A DNA stretch of 64,000 nucleotides from CBDCWT01 sp965223305 (GTDB lineage Bacteria > Planctomycetota > Planctomycetia > Pirellulales > Pirellulaceae): the NCBI GenBank assembly GCA_965223305.1, contig CBDCWT010000037.1, positions 62,001 to 126,000 of the forward strand. Direction: 5' to 3'. The translations under genes and the position numbers were made by a program. Positions within the stretch are counted from its first letter, which is position 1, and every line of letters starts with the position of its first letter. Positions 38,217-47,254 of this stretch are shown piece by piece. The notes under the pieces were generated by a model, which saw only the letters and a list, made by a program, of their open reading frames with translations, was not told the origin of the DNA and did not search any database.

Positions 38217-39119
38217 TTAGGCTTGCTCGACGACGGAGCGCATGCGGTCTTCCAGCGGAAGGGGGCAAAAGTCGAACTCTCGGATGAACCGTGACGCGTC
38301 CGTCTTATAGGGATGGCCCGCGATCTTCGATTGCCCAAAGACGAATCGAATCTGCGGGTTCTGCGAAGCGACATGTGCCGCCATCTCACTGAAGGTCCAA
38401 GTCTGCGACGGCGAGTTGTAAACCGAAAATAAGATCTCTTTCGCCTCGACCAGGCGGACGGCCACGTCCGCAGCGTCGTCAATGTGAACGAGAGGTAGCG
38501 CTTGGTCCTCCCCAAACGGTACTTCGATCGTCGCGTGCGGTTGGCGAAGTTTCTCAAAGATGTCGGATCTCCACGGCGACGATGCACTCGCCGATCCCGG
38601 TCCGATCACGGAGGCAAACCGCACAGAAACGAAATCGAAGTCGCCGCGAGATTGGTACGCTGCTCCAAGGATCTCGACGTAGCGTTTGCTACCTCCGTAC
38701 ACGTCCTCGGGTGCAGCCGGGTACTCCTCGGAAACGCCACGAGGACCGGCGGCCTCTGCTACCGAACCGTAGACGGTAATCGAACTCCCATAAACGATTC
38801 GTTTGACCTGAAACTTGGAAGCCAGTTCGAATAGGTTGACACTTCCCCCGACATTGACGTCTGAGGCCAGCTTTGGATTCTCGCCCGATGCGGTATTGAG
38901 CAGGGAAGCCAGGTGCACAATCGTATCAATGGAATGAGCCGCAAAAACGCGCGCGAGTGCATCTTCGTCGGATAGATCGCATTGAACGGTCGGCACCGAA
39001 ACGTGTTCGCCATGCGAACCGATGCACGTCTTGTCCAAGGCGAGTACATCATTTCTTTCTTGCAATGCCGCGCACACGTGCTTGCCGATAAATCCGTTGC
39101 CACCGGTCACGAGAATCAC
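38217..39119 (-). CDS. NAD-dependent epimerase/dehydratase (extended SDR)
   Basis: The product is 300 aa, starting at a GTG with GGAG seven bases before it. The Rossmann motif TGGNGFIGKHV is at the very N terminus, D in LDKTCIG follows strand 2, and the active site has Ser in YGSSITVYGS and YGGSKRYVE (YxxxK). The C-terminal part is shorter than in classical GalE. The protein is cytoplasmic and acts on a nucleotide sugar or another carbonyl substrate. The gene is 84 bp upstream of the DehI-type gene on the same strand, so it may belong to the same transcript; that would hint at a small-molecule rather than a cell-wall role. Confidence 0.85.
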   Translation of the reverse strand: MILVTGGNGFIGKHVCAALQERNDVLALDKTCIGSHGEHVSVPTVQCDLSDEDALARVFAAHSIDTIVHLASLLNTASGENPKLASDVNVGGSVNLFELASKFQVKRIVYGSSITVYGSVAEAAGPRGVSEEYPAAPEDVYGGSKRYVEILGAAYQSRGDFDFVSVRFASVIGPGSASASSPWRSDIFEKLRQPHATIEVPFGEDQALPLVHIDDAADVAVRLVEAKEILFSVYNSPSQTWTFSEMAAHVASQNPQIRFVFGQSKIAGHPYKTDASRFIREFDFCPLPLEDRMRSVVEQA

Positions 39120-39269
39120 TGCGACACTCCATCCGAGTCATCGGTTAGTTCGCCGCTTCGAGAGCGGGCTTCTACCAATAGGCTCTGTATGACAGAAAAA
39201 TCGGGACAGAAAGATAGCTAAGCTCCGCGCATTGCGCGTCAATGAAAGTCGCGACGAGCCCTTGAACGA

Positions 39270-39830
39270 CTACGCTCGCCGTCCCTTTACCGGTCGAATT
39301 GTCAGGAGCGCTACTACTAGGCCGACAAGTCCGCCAAGATAGCTTGCATTGTGAATGTAGGCTACGCGGACAAAGGCCCACATATCCGTGATCGCGTATC
39401 TCTCGAAGGCCCACCCCCATGATGAGTAGTCACCATCGGGTCCGCGCCAAAGTCCATAGACGAATCCACCAATTCCGAACAAGAGGCCAGTGCCAAAGAC
39501 GATTCCGAATGCCTTGATGATCTGCCAATTGGCCTTCGTCCGAGGTTGGTTTGGAATCATCCGACGTGCAATGAACCACGCAATGATGAAGCCAACCCAC
39601 CATGTGGCCAGAAACCCAATTGTCGCGGCGAAAACGCGATCGCCAAGACCGACGTCGGCATACGAAAACTGTCGGAACTTCAAGTTGGTAAAGTACTCCG
39701 ACGAGATCGAATAAGTGATCTGGTCGTGCAGGATACCGTAGCCGCCGGCAATGATGGCGCCTAGTAATGCCCACCCGAAGATGCGAGGCAGGTCAGCCAA
39801 GGCGATTCGTGGAATCAAGTATCTTAGCAT
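39270..39830 (-). CDS. Membrane protein of unknown function, about four TM helices
   Basis: The product is 186 aa with hydrophobic stretches at about 17-35 (FGWALLGAIIAGGYGILHD), 68-90 (ATIGFLATWWVGFIIAWF), 107-128 (IIKAFGIVFGTGLLFGIGG) and 160-178 (ASYLGGLVGLVVALLTI). Positive residues follow helices 2 and 4. I do not recognise a family. It lies 52 bp after the small membrane protein gene at 39882 on the same strand, so the two are probably co-transcribed. Confidence 0.7.
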   Translation of the reverse strand: MLRYLIPRIALADLPRIFGWALLGAIIAGGYGILHDQITYSISSEYFTNLKFRQFSYADVGLGDRVFAATIGFLATWWVGFIIAWFIARRMIPNQPRTKANWQIIKAFGIVFGTGLLFGIGGFVYGLWRGPDGDYSSWGWAFERYAITDMWAFVRVAYIHNASYLGGLVGLVVALLTIRPVKGRRA

Positions 39831-39881
39831 CGGTCTGGCGCAACCGCATCGAGGCCTGGTATTGGTTCTCCATGAGTTGAC

Positions 39882-40262
39882 TCAAGGACTCAAAGTGCTG
39901 TCAGACAGCCTCCGTCGAACTCGTCGGCACACATAGGCTCCGACGAACGAGGTCATGTAACCGACGATGAAGATACCCACGTGTCGTCCCGAAGTGAAGG
40001 TAGCGAAAGTCAATGCTGCCATGGGAATCACCGCGCCGATGCAGGCGGCGTTCACGTCCGCGCTGCCGTGAACCACACCTACGACTAGCGCTCCAATCAC
40101 GACCAGATTCACCCAGGCGGCGATTAAGAGAATGATGCCAAGCACCAATTCGACACCAAGATAGTGCGAAACGCCTGCCACGAGGCAGAACGCCGTAACC
40201 GCGAGCAACAGAGTGCGGAGACTGAACTTACCGGAAGTCGTTGTTGTTGCAGCTTGGTCCAT
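39882..40262 (-). CDS. Small membrane protein with the planctomycete FSLRTLLLAVT heading
   Basis: The product is 126 aa from the ATG at 40262 (a GTG one codon earlier is possible). The N-terminal GKFSLRTLLLAVTAFCLVAG leads into the first helix. Three more hydrophobic segments follow (about 38-65, 77-93, 98-114), then an Arg-rich end (VCRRVRRRLSD). Short proteins with this heading are frequent in planctomycetes and their role is unknown. It is the first gene of a likely two-gene transcript with 39270-39830. Confidence 0.65.
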   Translation of the reverse strand: MDQAATTTTSGKFSLRTLLLAVTAFCLVAGVSHYLGVELVLGIILLIAAWVNLVVIGALVVGVVHGSADVNAACIGAVIPMAALTFATFTSGRHVGIFIVGYMTSFVGAYVCRRVRRRLSDSTLSP

Positions 40263-40594
40263 CACAGCTCACTCGTCACACAAGTCGTCGACCGGCACGG
40301 CCCACTGGGGCCCGAGCCATTCTATCCACAGAGGCGGAAATCCGAAAAAGTCTGGGGCGGCCCAACCGTTGGCAACCGATTCAAACTCCCTTATTGTTGC
40401 GTTGGAGACATCAGCGGCAAAGGGCAGATCAACGCTGCGGGTGCTTCTCGCATCGCCCAGTTTGCCGCTTTTGATCGAGGTGCCCCGAGACTCGGCAGGT
40501 CCCGCGAAGGGCGCAAATCACGGGCCTTTTGAATCCAGGGCTTCGTGATGGGACCCATCCCACTTTGGTTGATCGCCCCACCAGTCCGTCGCAA

Positions 40595-40754
40595 AGTGGT
40601 AACCTGGGACAATGCCGCGTTCGACTTCCCGGCCGTCGAGAACAGCACTTCGCGCCCTCCGCCCGCAAGTTAACCGGGTCCGCTATTGGATAAGCTGGAC
40701 GCCAACGAGATCCGCGACGTGATTGCATACCTGCTCGCAGGAGACAAATCGTGA
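40595..40754 (+). pseudogene. Tail of a cytochrome-c-type protein, degraded
   Basis: Near the end the plus strand reads LDKLDANEIRDVIAYLLAGDKS before a TGA at 40752. This is the usual C-terminus of planctomycete cytochrome c / PVC-type dehydrogenase proteins. Just before, in another frame, it reads VVTWDNAAFDFPAVENSTSRP. No heme motif remains, and the 330 bp farther upstream (40266-40594) show no readable protein. The stop overlaps the GTG start of the next gene. Confidence 0.45.
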
Positions 40755-42109
40755 TGCCTACTGAGCTCAAACTCAAGCTGTGCGTGTTGAGTATGCGATC
40801 GATGGACGTGCGACAATCGGAACGTAGTACTTCAGGTACTTCACGCCCTCAGCACAGTGGCTGGGCCAACGTTCCGGCATCCAACACTGGCAGTTCACGG
40901 AACGTCAACAGTAGAGTGTTGCTGCTTCCGGTTGTGCTGTTAGGTGTCCTGGTCGTTAGCTCGAGAGCCGCCGACGCGCAGCGGCACGGCAGCGGTGGTG
41001 CGAAGGTGAGTAGCGTTGGCCTGAGGCTCGGGGTCAATCGTCCCAACTTGGAGTGGTTCAGCGGCGGGGACTTGGGGCAGCAGAAGCAAGTTCTAGACAG
41101 GATGCGCCGCGCCGGAGCAACACGCGTTCGGCTTGCTCTTCAGCTCCCGTATGAGAACGCGTTGGAGCACGTCCACCATTGCAACGAGCTGGGCATGGCT
41201 GTGACTATTTGGATTGGGGCGGCGGACCCGTCGTTCTATTCGGAAAAGGCCGTCAAACGAAAGGGCATTGCCAATCCTGGCGGACAGTTTCCCTTGCTCT
41301 GGGATCAATATCGCCTGGCAGATCTCGACATCCGGGGTTTCCGGCGAGTCGTTGGCGGTTTCCTGCGCGCCTGCCGGGACCGAGGCGCACGGATCGAAGC
41401 CTTGCAGATCATGAACGAGGTCAACTGGGCTGACTTCAACGGGGACTTGCCCGTTGTTGAGGGTGGCTGGTTCGTCGATGACACGACGGCCTGGGATGAC
41501 GAACGCTTTATCGTCGTGCGGGAGGGAGTCCGCAGGTGCGGTGAGGCCATCAAGACAGCCCGTGCGCTCGCCGATGAGATCTACGGTCCGGGACAAGTCA
41601 AGATTCTAACCCCTGGGATGGCCGATCCCCCCGATTCATGGGTGAGGTCTGTGAACGGTTCGATCGTGCGGTCGACGCTTTACCTGCAACTCCTTCGCGG
41701 CAGACATGCTCGGCAGCTTAACGCGCAGGACTACCTGACGTTCGCCGATGGTATTGGCGTACATATCTACCCTGCCGTTGCCGATACCGCACTTGAAAAA
41801 GGCAGGGACACAGCGCTGCAGCAGATCCAGGAGCGGATGAATCCAATTCTGGACCGAGTAGGAACGGACCTCCCGTACTGGATAACGGAGTGGGGCTACC
41901 CGAGGCACATGTTCGGCAGCCCCCCTGACGAATCGAAGCGACTGGCGCAGTTTCGTTACTTCCTGGATGCTGTCAAGCTCTACCGACCCGGCCAGATCAC
42001 CTGGGGACACATCATGCTCTTCAATTTCGATATGATGCCCCAGTACGATGTCTACGACGACGGTCGGTTGCTCGAGAGTGGCGAGATCCTCAAGTCGACC
42101 GAGTACTGA
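40751..42109 (+). CDS. Secreted clan-A-type glycoside hydrolase
   Basis: The product is 452 aa as an open frame from GTG 40751. The first 50 residues are polar and the signal-like helix (VLLLPVVLLGVLVVSSRAADA) begins at about 55. The true start may therefore be later, perhaps the ATG at residue 16. The body is a (beta/alpha)8 barrel: RVRLALQLPYENA, a strand-4 IMNEVNW with the acid/base Glu, IGVHIYPAV, and strand-7 ITEWGYPR with the nucleophile Glu. This pair defines retaining enzymes of clan A (families such as GH5, GH39, GH53); I cannot fix the family. It is a periplasmic or outer-surface enzyme and stands alone between a gene remnant and the giant protein. Confidence 0.75.
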   Translation: MMPTELKLKLCVLSMRSMDVRQSERSTSGTSRPQHSGWANVPASNTGSSRNVNSRVLLLPVVLLGVLVVSSRAADAQRHGSGGAKVSSVGLRLGVNRPNLEWFSGGDLGQQKQVLDRMRRAGATRVRLALQLPYENALEHVHHCNELGMAVTIWIGAADPSFYSEKAVKRKGIANPGGQFPLLWDQYRLADLDIRGFRRVVGGFLRACRDRGARIEALQIMNEVNWADFNGDLPVVEGGWFVDDTTAWDDERFIVVREGVRRCGEAIKTARALADEIYGPGQVKILTPGMADPPDSWVRSVNGSIVRSTLYLQLLRGRHARQLNAQDYLTFADGIGVHIYPAVADTALEKGRDTALQQIQERMNPILDRVGTDLPYWITEWGYPRHMFGSPPDESKRLAQFRYFLDAVKLYRPGQITWGHIMLFNFDMMPQYDVYDDGRLLESGEILKSTEY

Positions 42110-42285
42110 GCGTTGATCGGCTACCGCTCGACTCTGCTACGAACCTCGCCGAACAACGCAGAGAACGGGAGCGCGGAAAACGGTAGCCGATCCCGGCGAG
42201 GACCCTGCTCCGACGTGTTCGTGATCACGTCTCCTAGCACAGAACGACTGGGAGAAGAATTGACCGGCCATACAGGCGCAGCGCG

Positions 42286-45200
42286 CTACAGATCGAGTTG
42301 ATCCAAGCCACCGTCAAGCAACAGTTGGTCAACCTGCCGCTCAATTGGAACGGCGAACTCACGGTCCGCCGCCTCACGCGTCTCTGGTGCCGGTGTGGGT
42401 TGCACGATGTCGCTAAGTAGCAGTTCGACCTCCTGCTGTCGTTGCTCGTTCAAGGTCACAAGCTCATCGCTCTTACCAAACAAGTCGTCATGAATAGTTG
42501 CTCCAGCGACCGCTGCTTCGCCCTCTGCAGCCTGCTGGGAAATATCATTCAGCCGATTGATCACCACAAGCACATCGCCCGAGGAGTGAAAACCGTCGCC
42601 ATTTGTATCGAGGAATCGAACTCGACCCTCGATTCGTAGGTCGCTTTCCTTCAGCTGCCGAGCACCACGCTCGTTGAGTCGGTTGATTCCGAACAACGCG
42701 TCAAGGGGCGCCAACGTGCCATCTCCATCCGTATCATATTGGTTCTGCTGGTTTTGGTAGCGACTGACAACCCGCACTGTCAGATCGGCAGTATGCAAAT
42801 CGCCGTTCTCGCCCACGACGGTATAAGTCAAGCGATCGGTCCCGATGAAGTTTGCCGGTGGAGTATAGAGGATGTGACGGCCGTCAGCTGACGCTTCTAC
42901 AACACCTTCCACCGAGCTATTCGACACGCTGTTGATCCTGAGCGCGGTATCGAGATCGTTGGCCAACACGTCAAGGGACTGCTCCTGTGATTCGCTCTCG
43001 ATCTTGAATTCGTCGGCTTGGGTCGGGTTGACCGATGCCGTGACAATTTTCAGCGTAGCTCGGCCGAAACTGACCTTGGCAGCCGGCAGGCTGGCGACCT
43101 CGGCGTCTGTGAAGTCAACTTGCCCGCCCGGCACGGGATCATTCAAGCCGTAAACTACGAAGTCGTGGATAGGAAGGTCGTCAGCAGGATTACCCGCAAA
43201 AACTACTTCGCCAGCGCTCGTCGCCTCGAAGTCCAACGCAAATAGTAGGAACTCACCTCCACCGATAGGCTCCAAGCTTGACGTAAACGCGCCGGCTTCA
43301 TCGATCAGGCCCGCGTTCGATATGTCTCCGGACTTTCCGTTGTTGTAGAGATCTCCAAAGGTAATTTCTCCGGCGGTTGCAACCAAGGTCGGGTCGTACT
43401 CGACGTCCGCGTATGCAGCAAAAACACCACGCGGCTGCTGGCGCACGTCCTCGACAGAGGCCCGCAGCATAAAGCGATCGCCGACGGTGACCGATTTAAC
43501 CCGATCTCCGCTCGAATCAACTACTTCCAATCTCACCCGCACGATGGCGTCTGTTACTTCGGTCACGTGGATCTCGACTGTGGTCTCTTCAGAAGTGAAC
43601 TCTCCATCCGTGGCCCGGTAGCCGAACGAGTCAGTACCCACGAAGTCTGCAACCGGACGGTAAGACAGCGAGCCATCTTCCGCAAGCGTCAGTTCACCGT
43701 GCAGAGGCGCCGTCACCAACTCGACCGTGAGTGCGTCTCCGTCCGGATCATAGTCGTTGGCTAGGGCACCCTCCCCTGCAGCCACCGTTAAAGCACCGTT
43801 GACTCCCACCGTGTAGGAATCAGAGACAGCTATCGGAGCGTCGTCATCGACCGGGTGGACGGTAAGCGACACGACGGTCAACCCCGACACCGAGTTTCCG
43901 TTGGACGCGCGATAGCTAAACCGATCCGCGCCTGCGAAGTCAGCTTCCGGAGTGTATATGAACGAGCCGTCCTGCGTCAGCTCGACAGCGCCGTGTGCCG
44001 GCGGTTGGACAATCTGCGCAACCAGCGGTACGACATTGGGGTCGCTATCGTTTGCCAGCACACCCTCTGCGCGGTCGACTTCGAGCCGCTGGTCCTCGAT
44101 GCCCTCGTAGGTGTCCGCCACTGTTTGAGGAGCATCCACGGGCAATTCGCCGATTGTGACAATCGCCTCACCATATTGTATGCGACCAGCTGGTACCGGT
44201 ACGTTGCGGCCCAGCAGCAGAACATCATGCTGAGGAAGCTCATCTGCAGCGTCCGCGGTGATGACAAGTTGCCCTTTTTGAAGCCCCACGAGAGGAATTC
44301 GCATGACCAACTCTGCGGCAGTTGCGGTCTGCACCGTGCTGTTGTTTCGCGCCGCCCCCACCTCGTCGATGAGTCCAGCAGTGAGACCGTCTCCGGACTG
44401 CGCAATGGGAAAGCTCTCGCCAAACGAAATGTCGCCAAGAACACTCGCCAGTGCGCCGTCGAAAGAGATGTCCGTGAACGCCGCAAAGACACCTTGCGGC
44501 TGCGAGCGCAGATCCGCTGCAATCACCTCAAGAAAGAACTCGTCACCAATCGGTATCGCGTCGACTTCAGCTCCAGAGGCGTCAACAACTTTGAGCCTGA
44601 GGGCAACCAGATCCTCGCCTAGCTGATCAACAATCGCGTCCACGTCTGCAATCGACAGTTTGTTATCGCCGGTCACGTCGAGGAAGGGTGGCGGTGGGCT
44701 GTCCGTGCCGGCGTCCAGCGTCCGCGCTCCCCCGGCCTTGAGGGACTGGGCAACGAGCTCCCCGTCGAGAGGGGTTACAAAACCATCGTCATTGACATCG
44801 AAGCGGTTTGTTGGGTTTTGCCAGGCTGGCTTTCTCGTTTCGGTCGGCACCGTGTCAGGATCGATGCGAATCGCCACGGTTGCGACGCGTTGATGCTCGC
44901 CATCATCAACGACATAGTAGAAACGATCAGAGTTGACTGAGGGCAGGTGCCTCTGCTCGTAGACAAAGGACCCGTCCTCCCGGAAAACCAGTTCACCTTG
45001 GGTCGGGGCCTGAATTAGGCGGGCCGTGAGTGGACCGGAGTTAAGAGTCGAGTCGTTCGCCAACACCCCCGATTCGGCGTCGACAACCAGCGTCCCATTC
45101 GCAGCAACGACGTAGAGGTCATCCGTCGGCTCCGGAGCAACATACTGGGCATCTGTGATGTCGATTGTTGTGGTCCCGCCGAAGTCAATCTCGCCGTGCG

Positions 45201-46044
45201 TGAGGAAGTCCAGAGGTCCCCTCTCGGCTTGGTTCCACTGGGCCGCAGGCCAAGGGCTGCTGTTAAAATCGCCGTGACCCGTCGGTCGTGCTGCACCGAA
45301 CTCGATCACGCCCGGTTCTTCTGACCAAAACGGTGCACGAAACAACAAGGTCTCGTCGTTCACCGCGCCTTGCCGCACGTCCCGCAGCGAGCCAACGGTC
45401 AAAGCTTCCGACCCAGCGGTCGAAATCGCCAGTGAGCGGAAGCCGTCGCCATCCAGCACCGGGAGAACAAAGTGCAAGGGGGCACTCGGATGCACGACGT
45501 CCAGTGCTGACATGGCGACCCCAAAGTCGGGATCAGTACTCAAGTGGTCAACGTATCCACGGAGCTCCAGGAGTGTGCCAACGGGAGCGGAGTCGACGGA
45601 TTCGCCGTCCAGATTGACCACCTCCAAGCGGTAGCGAACGACATCCGCCAACGCCTCGTGTGTGCCGATCGTTACAGTTGCCACAGCAGACGCACGATCG
45701 CCTCCCTCGATTCGATAGGAGAAGCTGTCGACGCCAGCGAACGTCTCGTTCGGGGAGTAGTCAAACGAGCCGTCAACCCGGAATTCCACTGTGCCTTGTG
45801 CAGGCTCCGAGACTAGGACTGCTTGGTGTCGATCGCGGTCCCATTCTCGGTCATTCGTCAGCACCGAGAAGCGCTGGGGAACTTCGAGCGGCGAGTCTGG
45901 CGTCAGCGTATAGGTGTCGTCGAAGACAACAGGCACCGCTGTCGTCAGAGCCAGACGTTGTTCGAGCCTCTCGAACCGCAGCTTGTCTAACCGCCCTCCG
46001 CGCTGTGAACGCTTCGCCCGCTGTCGTTTTCGTTTGGCAGTCAT
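42286..46044 (-). CDS. Giant secreted cadherin-like/dockerin protein with LERLEQR heading
   Basis: The product is 1252 aa from the ATG at 46044. The frame is open to 46659, but that part is only translated repeat DNA. A basic N-terminus (KRKRQRAKRSQRGG) leads to LRFERLEQRLALT, the planctomycete heading of exported giant proteins. Tandem cadherin-like domains follow, with ANDSD, G.FIYTP..DF.G.D.FSYR signatures. They alternate with cohesin-like beta domains (VGDRFMLRASVEDV, GVFAAYADVEYD) and dockerin-type Ca loops: DVNDDGFVTPLD, DVTGDNKLSIAD, DTDGDGTLAPLD and DTNGDGFHSSGD. The cohesin-like and dockerin parts in one chain suggest self-assembly at the surface. No PEP-CTERM is seen; the C terminus is acidic and polar. 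Confidence 0.88.
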   Translation of the reverse strand: MTAKRKRQRAKRSQRGGRLDKLRFERLEQRLALTTAVPVVFDDTYTLTPDSPLEVPQRFSVLTNDREWDRDRHQAVLVSEPAQGTVEFRVDGSFDYSPNETFAGVDSFSYRIEGGDRASAVATVTIGTHEALADVVRYRLEVVNLDGESVDSAPVGTLLELRGYVDHLSTDPDFGVAMSALDVVHPSAPLHFVLPVLDGDGFRSLAISTAGSEALTVGSLRDVRQGAVNDETLLFRAPFWSEEPGVIEFGAARPTGHGDFNSSPWPAAQWNQAERGPLDFLTHGEIDFGGTTTIDITDAQYVAPEPTDDLYVVAANGTLVVDAESGVLANDSTLNSGPLTARLIQAPTQGELVFREDGSFVYEQRHLPSVNSDRFYYVVDDGEHQRVATVAIRIDPDTVPTETRKPAWQNPTNRFDVNDDGFVTPLDGELVAQSLKAGGARTLDAGTDSPPPPFLDVTGDNKLSIADVDAIVDQLGEDLVALRLKVVDASGAEVDAIPIGDEFFLEVIAADLRSQPQGVFAAFTDISFDGALASVLGDISFGESFPIAQSGDGLTAGLIDEVGAARNNSTVQTATAAELVMRIPLVGLQKGQLVITADAADELPQHDVLLLGRNVPVPAGRIQYGEAIVTIGELPVDAPQTVADTYEGIEDQRLEVDRAEGVLANDSDPNVVPLVAQIVQPPAHGAVELTQDGSFIYTPEADFAGADRFSYRASNGNSVSGLTVVSLTVHPVDDDAPIAVSDSYTVGVNGALTVAAGEGALANDYDPDGDALTVELVTAPLHGELTLAEDGSLSYRPVADFVGTDSFGYRATDGEFTSEETTVEIHVTEVTDAIVRVRLEVVDSSGDRVKSVTVGDRFMLRASVEDVRQQPRGVFAAYADVEYDPTLVATAGEITFGDLYNNGKSGDISNAGLIDEAGAFTSSLEPIGGGEFLLFALDFEATSAGEVVFAGNPADDLPIHDFVVYGLNDPVPGGQVDFTDAEVASLPAAKVSFGRATLKIVTASVNPTQADEFKIESESQEQSLDVLANDLDTALRINSVSNSSVEGVVEASADGRHILYTPPANFIGTDRLTYTVVGENGDLHTADLTVRVVSRYQNQQNQYDTDGDGTLAPLDALFGINRLNERGARQLKESDLRIEGRVRFLDTNGDGFHSSGDVLVVINRLNDISQQAAEGEAAVAGATIHDDLFGKSDELVTLNEQRQQEVELLLSDIVQPTPAPETREAADREFAVPIERQVDQLLLDGGLDQLDL

Positions 46045-46261
46045 CTCAGTTTCCCTTGCAGTAGATCTTGTGCCGGCGAGGCGGTAGGGCGGAGTCCGGC
46101 CGACAGGGTCCTCTATGGCTATAAACCGGGAACAACGACGCTTGTCACGATCGAACCTGCTCTTCCACCGGGGACCCAGTCGAAAGCTCGAAGCGGGGGC
46201 TGTGTAGTTACGTCTTTTCGCCGCCTGGCGGGCGTTGGATTGGTGTGTTTTTCGTAAGCGC

Positions 46262-46520
46262 GAAGCGTCAGCGAGGGGGTTCGTGCACCATCGCAAGTTG
46301 TTCCCCAGCTTACGCCTTTTGCGTTTTTCGCCTTTCTGTAGGGACAAGATGTCGAATTCAATCGCGTCTTTCGTAACCCGACGCGTCAGCGAGGGGAAAG
46401 TTGGTGTACCAACGTGGGTAATTCCCTCGCTTACGCTTCGGGTTCCGATTGGGCCAAGAGCGCAACGTCGAAGAGCGTCAGCGAGGGGGAGTTGGTGTGC
46501 CAACGCAAGTTGTAGGCCGG
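46262..46520. repeat. Three tandem copies of the NPKRQRG-type palindromic repeat
   Basis: Copies lie at about 46262-46315, 46376-46443 and 46470-46520. Each has GCGTCAGCGAGGG, an inner stem GTTGGTGT..CCAACG, and (in the second) the complete right arm CCCTCGCTTACGC. The third lacks its right arm. The single copy at 14102-14160 is the same family. They fill the gap between the divergent giant-protein and Uma2 genes and inflate the apparent length of the giant-protein reading frame. No other feature is visible in 46045-46657 besides a GGAGG 13 bases before the Uma2 start. Confidence 0.8.
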
Positions 46521-46657
46521 AACCAGTGGCGGGAAAGAGAATCAGGTCGTGTCGCGGTGCGACCTGCCTTTGCTGTTCTCCGATAGAGCCTGGTCCCGCG
46601 GGGCGATCCGATGCTAGAATGCACTGGTTGGTGTTGTCGGGGAGGCGTCGGTAGCTC

Positions 46658-47245
46658 ATGTCAAGTGCGATCTCGTTCGATTCGAATGAAACGCCACGGT
46701 TGCCGATCCATCGTTTTACAGTCGAGCAATACCATCAACTTGGAACACTCGGTCTCTTGACGCCGGAGGATCGCGTCGAGTTGCTCGAAGGATGGATCGT
46801 CGAAAAGATGAACCAGAATCCAGGCCACGGATTCGTAGTGCGGCTGTTAGACCAGTGGCTGCAGTCAAAGTTGCCGACAGGCTGGCTCTCCCAGTGCCAG
46901 CTGCCGATCACAACCGCGCGAAGCGAGCCGGAACCTGACTTGGCAGTGGTTTGCGGAGTCCACACCGACTTCCGCGACCGACATCCAAGTGGCGATGATT
47001 GCCGTTTGCTAATCGAAGTTGCTGACACGTCTCTGTCGAAAGACCGAGCTAAAGTGTCGATCTACGCCGCTGCCCGAATCGACGAGTACTGGATCGTCAA
47101 CCTTGTAGACAAGCAACTGGAGCAGTTCTTGCAGCCGGACGGCAGCGAGTATCAGCAGACAGCCATTTTCTCCTCAGACGATGCGATTGAGACACAGATC
47201 GGCGAGGCAACGCTGCGGCTGGCGTTGAGCGAGATTCTGCGTTGA
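46658..47245 (+). CDS. Uma2 family PD-(D/E)XK endonuclease-like protein
   Basis: The product is 195 aa. It has the Uma2 (DUF820) pattern: HRFTVEQYHQLGTLGLLTPEDRVELLEGWIVEKM, then PEPDLAVVCG with the metal-binding Asp, LLIEVADTSLSKDRAKV with the Glu of the core and the Lys, and YAAARIDEYWIVN. Predicted restriction-like nuclease; members are widely amplified in cyanobacteria and planctomycetes and have no settled role. It is a single gene that converges with the kinase gene 9 bp away. Confidence 0.9.
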   Translation: MSSAISFDSNETPRLPIHRFTVEQYHQLGTLGLLTPEDRVELLEGWIVEKMNQNPGHGFVVRLLDQWLQSKLPTGWLSQCQLPITTARSEPEPDLAVVCGVHTDFRDRHPSGDDCRLLIEVADTSLSKDRAKVSIYAAARIDEYWIVNLVDKQLEQFLQPDGSEYQQTAIFSSDDAIETQIGEATLRLALSEILR

Positions 47246-47254
47246 CATCCTTCG

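Noticed and set aside
40266..40594. Open plus-strand frames before the cytochrome-type tail
   Set aside because: No recognisable protein pattern and no heme motif; probably degraded intergenic DNA.
46045..46659. N-terminal extension of the giant cadherin-like protein
   Set aside because: Translates palindromic repeat DNA; the typical basic LERLEQR start is at 46044.
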